Shown here piece by piece: positions 58,381-64,000 of a DNA stretch of 64,000 nt. The position numbers and the translations under genes are program-made. Numbering within the stretch: the stretch's first letter is position 1; every line of letters begins with the position of its first letter. Source of the stretch: CALXOJ01 sp034120015 (GTDB lineage Bacteria > Spirochaetota > Spirochaetia > JAFGXN01); assembly GCA_034120015.1 (NCBI GenBank), contig JAXEIF010000029.1, positions 62,001 to 126,000 on the forward strand, read 5' to 3'. The notes beneath the pieces are model-generated. The model was not told the origin of the DNA. It was given only the letters and a program-made list of their open reading frames with translations, and made no database searches.

Positions 58381-59608
58381 AAGATTTACCCAAAACAGCG
58401 GCTATGCGATCCATAGCTTCAAGTACATTTTCTCGTGAGTTAAAAGCGCTGATGCGGATAAAACCTTCTCCACAGGATCCGAATCCCGAACCGGGAGTAG
58501 TGACAACGGCGGCGCCGTTCAGCAGTTTGTCGAAAAAGTTCCAACTGTCTTCTCCTGTTTCCACCCATATATAAGGAGAATTTTCGCCTCCCGTGCATCG
58601 GAAACCCAGCGAAGTCATTTTTTCGCGAATAATTTTGGCATTTTCGAGGTAAAAATCGATTGTCGCTTTGACCTGAGCTTTGCCTTCGGGGGTGTAAACG
58701 GCTGCGGCCGCTTTCTGAACCGGGTAGGAAACGCCGTTAAATTTGGTCGATTGCCGCCGGTTCCACAGCGGGTTAAGTGCGACAGCCTCTCCGTCGGCTG
58801 TATAGGCTTTGACTTTTTTCGGAACAACGGTAAAGGCACACCGGGTTCCGGTAAAACCGGCGGTTTTGGAAAAGCTGCGGAATTCGATGGCGACTTCATC
58901 GGCACCGTCGATTTCGTAAATCGAGTGGGGTAATGATTCGTCGCGGATAAAAGCTTCGTAAGCGGCATCGTAAAGAATCAGAGCTTTGTTGGCCCTGGCG
59001 TAGTCAACCCATTTTTTTAAATCTTCTTTGCCGATTGTCGCACCGGTCGGGTTGTTCGGAAAGCAGAGGTAAATCAAATCGACTTTTTCATTCGGCAGTT
59101 CCGGTACGAAGTTGTTGGCGGCGGTTGAATTCAGATAAACAAATCCTTTGTAGCGGCCGTTTTCGTTGTCGCCGGTCCGGCCAGCCATGACATTGGTATC
59201 GACATAAACCGGATAGACCGGGTCGGGAACGGCAATTTTGATATCTTCGGAAAAAAGTTCCTGAATATTGGCTGTGTCGCATTTGGCACCGTCGGAAATA
59301 AAAATTTCGTCGGCTTCGATTTGGCAGCCTCGGGATCGGTAATCGTTTTCGGCAATCGCTTCACGTAAAAACGCATATCCCGCTTCGGGACCGTAACCTT
59401 TAAAGGAAGCTTCACTGCCCATTTCGTCGGCTGCCTCGTGAAGCGCTTTGACGCATACGGGAGGAAGAGGACAGGTGACATCGCCGATGCCCATTCGGAT
59501 CACCTTTTTGTCGGGGTTTGCTTCCGTAAAGGCAGAGACTCGTTTTGCAATATCGACAAACAGGTAGGATGCTTTCAGTTTCAAATAGTTTTCATTGACT
59601 CGAATCAT
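58370..59608 (-). CDS. dapL: LL-diaminopimelate aminotransferase
   Basis: 412 residues, class I aminotransferase. The DapL-type N-terminus VNENYLKLKASYLFVDIAKRV and IRMGIGDVTCPLPP is followed by the DapL-specific region SDGAKCDTANIQELF. FPNNPTGATIG, ILYDAAYEAFI and the PLP-lysine motif SFSKTAGFTGTRCAF (about residue 250) follow. It makes LL-DAP directly from tetrahydrodipicolinate, bypassing DapC/D/E, for lysine and peptidoglycan. This route is typical of Chlamydiota, Leptospira, plants and some anaerobes. AGAGGTG precedes the ATG. Pairs with the mutase gene. Confidence 0.95.
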   Translation of the reverse strand: MIRVNENYLKLKASYLFVDIAKRVSAFTEANPDKKVIRMGIGDVTCPLPPVCVKALHEAADEMGSEASFKGYGPEAGYAFLREAIAENDYRSRGCQIEADEIFISDGAKCDTANIQELFSEDIKIAVPDPVYPVYVDTNVMAGRTGDNENGRYKGFVYLNSTAANNFVPELPNEKVDLIYLCFPNNPTGATIGKEDLKKWVDYARANKALILYDAAYEAFIRDESLPHSIYEIDGADEVAIEFRSFSKTAGFTGTRCAFTVVPKKVKAYTADGEAVALNPLWNRRQSTKFNGVSYPVQKAAAAVYTPEGKAQVKATIDFYLENAKIIREKMTSLGFRCTGGENSPYIWVETGEDSWNFFDKLLNGAAVVTTPGSGFGSCGEGFIRISAFNSRENVLEAMDRIAAVLGKSYDN

Positions 59609-59699
59609 GGTTCACCTCTTAGCCCCATTATATCGAAAAACAGAAGGTGTTTCAAGATCACTGCTGTTGCCGGGAGAAAATGAAAAATAAATTTTTTAT

Positions 59700-59728
59700 T
59701 TGTAAAATTGGAAATAATATTGTTTAAT
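59700..59728 (+). promoter_or_regulatory. Probable promoter of the right-end lipoprotein cluster
   Basis: TTGTAA (59700-59705), 17 bases, TTTAAT (59723-59728) in AT-rich sequence before TAGGAGG and the ATG at 59753. Confidence 0.5.
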
Positions 59729-59752
59729 ATATAGGTAATAGGAGGCAGTTAT

Positions 59753-60646
59753 ATGACGAAAAGGTTGATGTTATCGTTTTTATGTGTTTTGGCGGTAAGT
59801 TGTTCCCGTGGCGGTGATATGCTCTCACCGGGGGAGCTTCGTATAGAAAACCGCTCCGATGCCCGGATTGAATCGGTGAAAGTGTCCGTGAACGGGGAAG
59901 TGAAAGCCGAAGTTTCCGGCGAGGCAACGTCCGGCGTGATTTGGCGTCCCCAATATCCTTTCCCGGGAAGAGGTTCTCAATACCGTATCGAGATACAGCT
60001 TTCCGGCAGTACCAACTATTTTATTGATCGGACATTTGTTTACGATTCTGCCGATGATTTGGTATTTGTTTTGAACGGGGATTATTCTTTAACAAGTACG
60101 ATGGATGAGGTCTCCGGTCTGTCTTCCGGAATAAAAATCAGCCTTTCGGCCGATCAGAAACGGAAACAGGAAGAAATCGAAGCCGGATTTCAAGCCTATA
60201 AAAACTGGCTTAACGACCGTACCGAAAGAATGGTAACGGTTCTTTCCTCTATGGCGAAAGAAAATAAAGTTGTCCTGACAATGGACGGCAACCGGCTGAC
60301 GGAATTTTCAACAACGCAGGATATTATAGATTTTTTCGGGTTGGAGACGACTGACGGATATCTGGGGACTGTTTTTACCCAAGTGACAACGGAATTTAGC
60401 GGTGATGCCGAAACAGCGGAATTTCAACCCGCATTGGCACAAATTGAAGCGGAAACGGCGTCTCTTTTGCCGAAAGCCCCGCAGAACCTGCTGCTTCCGG
60501 CATTGAGAGAAAGTGCGGTTGAAGATGAACGTTACATCACACCTTCCGGCGGCGCTCCCATAGATAAGCTTAATGAAGGCTATCGCGAGTCTGTTTACTG
60601 GTACAGCGGCATTTTGGAAGCCGCCTCCGGCGTCAAAGGAAATTAA
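59753..60646 (+). CDS. Lipoprotein of unknown function
   Basis: 297 residues with lipobox AVSC (about 14-17). About 25-110 is an all-beta region (LRIENRSDARIESVKVSVNG..), about 130-200 helical, then an acidic C-terminal part. I recognise no family. It is first in a run of secreted proteins, 10 bases ahead of the next gene. The beta-region opening (short strand, NRS/NQT) resembles the N-terminus of the next protein (FYVENQTGEPVYIQY), so the two may share a small fold. Confidence 0.72.
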   Translation: MTKRLMLSFLCVLAVSCSRGGDMLSPGELRIENRSDARIESVKVSVNGEVKAEVSGEATSGVIWRPQYPFPGRGSQYRIEIQLSGSTNYFIDRTFVYDSADDLVFVLNGDYSLTSTMDEVSGLSSGIKISLSADQKRKQEEIEAGFQAYKNWLNDRTERMVTVLSSMAKENKVVLTMDGNRLTEFSTTQDIIDFFGLETTDGYLGTVFTQVTTEFSGDAETAEFQPALAQIEAETASLLPKAPQNLLLPALRESAVEDERYITPSGGAPIDKLNEGYRESVYWYSGILEAASGVKGN

Positions 60647-60656
60647 GGAGGATTTT

Positions 60657-61094
60657 ATGAAAAAATTACTGCCGCTTATTTTTTTACTGCCGGTGTTGGT
60701 AGCCTGTCCGCCTTTGGAAGAGTGGGAGGAGCTGCGGGGAATCGAATTTTATGTGGAAAACCAGACCGGGGAGCCCGTGTACATCCAATATGACGAACGG
60801 GCAAAGACGATTGAACCGACCGAAAGTTTCCATGCCCGTGCCCGGGACAGCCGTTCGGCGTCCGAACTCTATTTTGGCCGCGAAAACTTAAAAAGGTTTA
60901 ACGGTTTTTCTATTCCTAACGATTCCTGTTTTTTTACGATCCCGATTCAGAAACTCAGAGAGAATTGGGAATCCAATAAGGGCCGCTTCAGCGACGAACT
61001 GCTGGGGGGATTTTTACGGCCTATCCGGTGCGAATCGATTCGGAGTATGACGAACGGGACGGACGTCAGATTTATAAATGGATTTTTGAGGTGA
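60657..61094 (+). pseudogene. N-terminal part of a clostripain-like lipoprotein, frame broken at a G-run
   Basis: 145 residues: lipobox VLVAC (about 15-19), then a beta-region. The frame leaves the expected path at the six-G run 61004-61009; after it the residues (FLRPIRCESIRS..) lose coherence. In the overlapping frame the sequence reads IFTAYPVRIDSEYDERDG and continues into the peptidase at 61028. One extra G would join them into one 526-residue lipoprotein. Causes could be a real mutation, slippage-based switching, programmed -1 frameshifting on G-GGG-GGA, or a sequencing error. AAGGAGG precedes the ATG. Confidence 0.7.
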
Positions 61095-62236
61095 AAGACA
61101 GTTGGCTGGCCGCCGGAAAGGCTTCGGAAGACCGGAAATCAATGCCGACTGAAATGTATGGTAATGTGCTTGTTTATATGGCTGCCGATAACGATTTGTA
61201 CACGGCCGCGCTCAATGATATCAATGAGATGGAAGCCGGCTGGAATGCATCCGTTCCGCTTTATGTCTTTCTTGATCCGCCCCAAAATTCACCGTTTAAC
61301 CAGCCGCTGATTTTCCGGATTGTCCATGATGAGACGGATGAAATTGTCAGTCCGGTCGTTAAGGTGTTTTTACAGGAAATTGATTCGGCTTCCAAAAACG
61401 GAATGGTGTCGGTTTTATCGGAGGCGGGTTTTTATTTTGACAAACTGATTCTCTGGTCCCATTCAACCGGATGGCTGCCGGAAAATATTGATTACAACCG
61501 GATTCCGCTGCAGGATACCCCGGCCGGTACGGCAGATACCGGTGCGGACACGGCTTCCCGTATTGCTTCCCGCACCTTTGCCGTTGATGATACGGCAGGA
61601 AGCCGCATGTCGATCCGGGATTTGGCGTCGGTATTTGAATCGTCTTTTCAGGTCGGGACGCTGGTTTTTGACTCGTGCCGGATGGGAACGGTGGAAGTTT
61701 TTGCCGAATTTTCCGCTGCCCAAATTCGGCGCATCATTGCCCCGGCGACAGATATTGATGTCGGAGGGCTTTACTACACGACATTGGCAGGAATGTCCCG
61801 ATGGGAAGAGATTGACCTGAACAAAGCTGTTGCGGAATACAAATCCGCCGGCGGCGGAGAGCTGATGCTGATTGCCTGCGATCCGAAGGATTTCGGCAGT
61901 ACCGGTCCTTTTTCGCGGCAGCTGACATTCGATCCCGTTCAGCGGTCGGATATGAAACCGATGCAGACTCCCGAAAACGGATACGCGGTTGTCTTTTATG
62001 ATTTTTTCCATTTTCTTGATCAGGCGGTATCCGCGGAAACCGCCGCAAAGTTAAAAGAAGTCTTTGAAACGGCTCCGGAAGGGGCGTCTCCCGGATTTTA
62101 CCTGCCGTATACAGCAGCGGAAAACCCTTCGGTCGTTCTGAAAGAAATCAACGCCGCCTTTCTGAACACTGTGTGGGGGAAAGCCGTTTCTTTTTCCGAT
62201 AATATCGCACTTCCGTCCGGAACCGGTCTTGACTGA
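61028..62236 (+). CDS. Clostripain-family (C11) cysteine peptidase, C-terminal part of a broken gene
   Basis: 402 residues as an isolated frame. VLVYMAADNDL (about residue 48) and then KLILWSHSTGW with the catalytic histidine (about 144) and TLVFDSCRMGTVE with the catalytic cysteine (about 215) are the C11 dyad motifs. The start GTG at 61028 has no ribosome-binding site and no signal peptide of its own, so the natural product is probably the fusion with 60657. C11 peptidases cut after arginine or lysine and are often secreted toxins or self-processing enzymes. The end runs into the SD/ATG repeat array. Confidence 0.75.
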   Translation: MRIDSEYDERDGRQIYKWIFEVKDSWLAAGKASEDRKSMPTEMYGNVLVYMAADNDLYTAALNDINEMEAGWNASVPLYVFLDPPQNSPFNQPLIFRIVHDETDEIVSPVVKVFLQEIDSASKNGMVSVLSEAGFYFDKLILWSHSTGWLPENIDYNRIPLQDTPAGTADTGADTASRIASRTFAVDDTAGSRMSIRDLASVFESSFQVGTLVFDSCRMGTVEVFAEFSAAQIRRIIAPATDIDVGGLYYTTLAGMSRWEEIDLNKAVAEYKSAGGGELMLIACDPKDFGSTGPFSRQLTFDPVQRSDMKPMQTPENGYAVVFYDFFHFLDQAVSAETAAKLKEVFETAPEGASPGFYLPYTAAENPSVVLKEINAAFLNTVWGKAVSFSDNIALPSGTGLD

Positions 62237-62243
62237 AAAGAAA

Positions 62244-62350
62244 AAAGGAGAATCAAATGAGAAAGGAGAACCAAATGAGAAAGGAGAACCAAATGAGAAA
62301 GGAGAATCAAATGAGAAAGGAGAATCAAATGAGAAAGGAGAATCAAATGA
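62244..62350 (+). repeat. 18-bp tandem array of six ribosome-binding-site/ATG units
   Basis: The unit is AAAGGAGAATCAAATGAG (one base varies, T or C). AAAGGAG starts at 62244, 62262, 62280, 62298, 62316 and 62334; ATGs follow at 62257, 62275, 62293, 62311, 62329 and 62347, all in one frame. Only the last ATG leads straight into a lipoprotein signal peptide; the others add MRKENQ units. Confidence 0.95.
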
Positions 62351-62568
62351 GAAGAATCGGAATGATTATACAGGCGGTTTTGATACTTATCCTGTCTTCC
62401 TGCTACAGGGGAGAAGGGGGCACTTTTGGCTACGGAAGCGACGGCGAAGGCGGAGTCATCATTAAAAATGCGATTGTGACAGGCGACTCGCTGGTGATTC
62501 CGTCGGAAATCAACGGTAAACCGGTGACAGGTATCGGGTACGAATGTTTTTCAAAGAGGCCGGGATAA
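62347..62568 (+). pseudogene. N-terminal part of a leucine-rich-repeat lipoprotein, frame broken at a T-run
   Basis: From the last ATG: MRRIGMIIQAVLILILSSC, a lipoprotein signal with lipobox LSSC. A glycine-rich stretch and the start of an LRR_5 domain follow (SEINGKPVTGIGYECF). The frame then breaks at the five-T run 62548-62552. With one more T it would continue CFFKEAGIKSIVIPGSV, which is the frame at 62544. Earlier in-frame ATGs (62257 onward) would add up to five MRKENQ units. So this and 62544-63443 are one gene with a one-base loss. Confidence 0.7.
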
Positions 62569-63443
62569 AAAGTATTGTCATTCCCGGTTCCGTAAAAGTG
62601 ATCGGGGAGAGGGCTTTTGGGTCGTGTACCTCTGTGGAGTCGCTGACCATTGAGGACGGGGTAGAAAAAATCGAAAGTTGGGCTTTCCATAGAGTGCCCA
62701 TTAAAGAATTGGTCATTCCCGGATCCGTTTCCGAAATCGGAAAGTGGGCCTTTGATGAATGTGAGAATTTGGAAAAAATAACCATATTGCCCGGAAAGTT
62801 AAAGGAATTTCCCATGGCTTTCTTGGGATTGACTTTCAAAGAGGTCATTTTTCCCGAAAATATTGAAAGCGTCGACCTGGTCTGGTCTTCCGACGCCCGG
62901 GTTGTTTATAATCCGGTGAATATAAGAGCTCCGCTCTTCTCGGGGGCCATCCGGTCGGACGGGCCTGTCGTTGTCGATCCGCGCTACCCATTCGCCTATA
63001 CCGGAAGGCTGTACTATTCCGACGAGGTTTATTTACAGTGGGAGCATGAGAATCCGTGGGATTTGTATGAACGCACTGTTGAAAATGTATTTTTTGAGCC
63101 TCGGACCTCGTCGATGCCGGGGGAGAAGGAGTATGAAGGTTTTCTGGAGTACGGAGGCGGAAATGCTTTGACGGATATATACCGCGATAACCTGACCTAT
63201 TCTCAGTATATAAGAGAGCAGCAAGACAGTACGCAGAACAGATTTTATTTACAACTGGCGGAAACAGGCGCGCCGCTCACTTTTTATGTTCCGAATGAGA
63301 CTGCCAAAATGGTGATGGATAATAGAAAGAAGGAAATTCTTCAGTTTACTCCGGAGCAGGCTCGTGCGCTTTGCGGTGATCCTACTCTGGATTTTGCCAA
63401 GACTCTTAATCTTCAGGTGGTTGTCAGGAAATACGGTGAGTGA
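62544..63443 (+). CDS. BspA-like leucine-rich-repeat protein, C-terminal part of a broken gene
   Basis: 299 residues. About 5-100 are LRR_5 repeats (AGIKSIVIPGSVKVIGERAFGSCTSV-type), each with the F-x-x-C-x-x-L/V-x-x-I/V-x-I-P pattern. The remaining 200 residues are unassigned, with many aromatic residues. The isolated frame has no signal peptide or ribosome-binding site, so its natural start is the lipoprotein leader at 62347. A surface role is inferred. Followed by a terminator. Confidence 0.72.
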   Translation: MFFKEAGIKSIVIPGSVKVIGERAFGSCTSVESLTIEDGVEKIESWAFHRVPIKELVIPGSVSEIGKWAFDECENLEKITILPGKLKEFPMAFLGLTFKEVIFPENIESVDLVWSSDARVVYNPVNIRAPLFSGAIRSDGPVVVDPRYPFAYTGRLYYSDEVYLQWEHENPWDLYERTVENVFFEPRTSSMPGEKEYEGFLEYGGGNALTDIYRDNLTYSQYIREQQDSTQNRFYLQLAETGAPLTFYVPNETAKMVMDNRKKEILQFTPEQARALCGDPTLDFAKTLNLQVVVRKYGE

Positions 63444-63465
63444 CGCTGTCTGTCCGCCGGAAAAC

Positions 63466-63495
63466 AAAAAGGTCTCCTTTTCGGAGACCTTTTTT
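63466..63495 (+). terminator. Bidirectional intrinsic terminator
   Basis: AAAAAGGTCTCC, loop TTTTC, GGAGACCTTTTTT. It follows the lipoprotein gene on the plus strand and the tRNA on the minus strand. Confidence 0.9.
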
Positions 63496-63578
63496 GCCGG
63501 TGAACGGACTTGAACCGTTACAGGCGTGAACCCGGCAGATTTTGAGTCTGCTGTGTCTACCAATTTCACCACACCGGC
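63495..63578 (-). tRNA. tRNA-Leu (anticodon CAA)
   Basis: 84 bases on the minus strand. Acceptor GCCGGTG/CACCGGC with discriminator A, a D-arm with GGTAGACAC, anticodon stem GCAGA/TCTGC with loop CTCAAAA (anticodon CAA). A long class II variable arm and the T-arm ACGG-TTCAAGT-CCGT follow. The long variable arm and anticodon agree on leucine (UUG). CCA is not encoded. Confidence 0.95.
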
Positions 63579-63614
63579 TTTCTCTGCTGATAGTAGCGGA
63601 AAATCGATGAAATG

Positions 63615-64000
63615 TCAAGCTTGCGGATCATTTTTTGCCGCATCGAATGCAAATTCGAACACGCTTTTTTCCGGAATAAACGGTTTGCAGCGGTTCAGGT
63701 TCAGTCGGCGTGCCGTCAATTCAATCGCACTTTCGCTGTTGCCGGCGGCTGTCGGACAGCCGTAAAAGGCGGCGGTCTCTTCAAAAGCTTTCAGCGGTAT
63801 CATGCCGACCGGTTCGCAGCCGTCGACGGACAAACCTTCTTTGGCGCATTCTTCTTTGACGGCTTCATAAAAACGGCCCATGCCGGTTTGGCGGTAATCG
63901 AAGAGGTTGGCGGTCATCTGGCACATGCCGAAGTCGCTGCTGAACCACGGTTTGGCCTGAACGGCGGGCAGCCGTCCGGGAGTTTTTCCGTCGCCGGAAC
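63615..64000 (-). CDS. Glutamate formimidoyltransferase, C-terminal part (runs off the window)
   Basis: The minus frame is open from the window edge to the stop at 63615, about 128 residues: KPWFSSDFGMCQMTANLFDY, then VKEECAKEGLSVDGCEPVGMIPLKAF, then a C-terminal helix. This matches the C-terminal subdomain of FTCD-type formiminotransferases, which move the formimino group from formiminoglutamate (histidine breakdown) to THF. The N-terminal domain lies outside. It links loosely with purU as folate one-carbon chemistry. There is no cyclodeaminase part at this end. Confidence 0.8.
   Translation of the reverse strand, partial: SGDGKTPGRLPAVQAKPWFSSDFGMCQMTANLFDYRQTGMGRFYEAVKEECAKEGLSVDGCEPVGMIPLKAFEETAAFYGCPTAAGNSESAIELTARRLNLNRCKPFIPEKSVFEFAFDAAKNDPQA

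Overview
The window reads as a chromosomal segment of a Gram-negative, fermentative anaerobe with an outer membrane. The evidence is an LPS-transport set (lptB, lptA, lptC), an outer-membrane barrel protein, many signal-peptide and lipobox proteins, and class III (oxygen-sensitive) ribonucleotide reductase as the only RNR seen. GTP-type PEP carboxykinase and LL-diaminopimelate aminotransferase are also present. FGE-like, PEGA and SPOR-like envelope proteins give a Spirochaetota-like flavour. However, PheS/PheT are of the ordinary bacterial type and LPS transport is present, which argues against Treponema or Borrelia. I leave the phylum open (Spirochaetota or a PVC/Lentisphaerota-type lineage). 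GC is close to half by eye. No rRNA, CRISPR array, integrase or IS element was seen.

Layout. 1-4054 (minus): lptC-lptA-lptB-rpoN-hpf-hprK, a tightly packed run of genes. 4150-8563 (plus): rbgA-like GTPase, glycosyltransferase, FGE-like protein, and a secreted protein with 34 copies of a 15-bp repeat. 8553-9296 (minus): PEGA-like protein. 9436-14252 (plus): SPOR-like protein, purU, queG, aminotransferase. 14360-18930: outer-membrane protein, GH18 lipoprotein, a probable stand-alone small RNA, pckG. 19064-26706: adenine methylase, yjbQ, zinc-ribbon membrane protein, GGDEF protein, pheST. 26785-31053 (minus): lysC-purB and thrC. 31203-35482 (plus): MATE pump, OpgB-like transferase, pyridoxamine-kinase-like protein, ferredoxin.

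35707-42211 is the most interesting stretch. A WYL-domain regulator, co-transcribed with a DnaQ-like exonuclease, has an operator/extended -10 promoter that recurs before three further genes: a PD-(D/E)XK nuclease-like protein, an Ig-like/leucine-rich lipoprotein, and a 75-residue two-Asp-box protein. This looks like a local WYL regulon, possibly defence or stress related. A MarR regulator with a membrane protein sits inside it. A fluoride-riboswitch-like leader precedes a cation/proton antiporter at 42354. A second MATE pump, ilvC and a duplicated lipoprotein pair follow.

48598-53018 (minus) holds luxS and an NrdR-controlled anaerobic RNR operon. Here NrdD ends before its glycyl-radical loop; the loop is encoded by a separate small gene fused to a glutaredoxin-like domain, and both pieces carry heptad-like tails. 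After that come an AI-2E-family membrane protein, trpS, a transthyretin-like hydrolase, a lipocalin, a phosphohexomutase and dapL. The right end (59753-63443) is a cluster of secreted lipoproteins with two apparent one-base homopolymer losses and an array of six repeated ribosome-binding-site/ATG units, then tRNA-Leu(CAA) and the end of a formiminotransferase gene.
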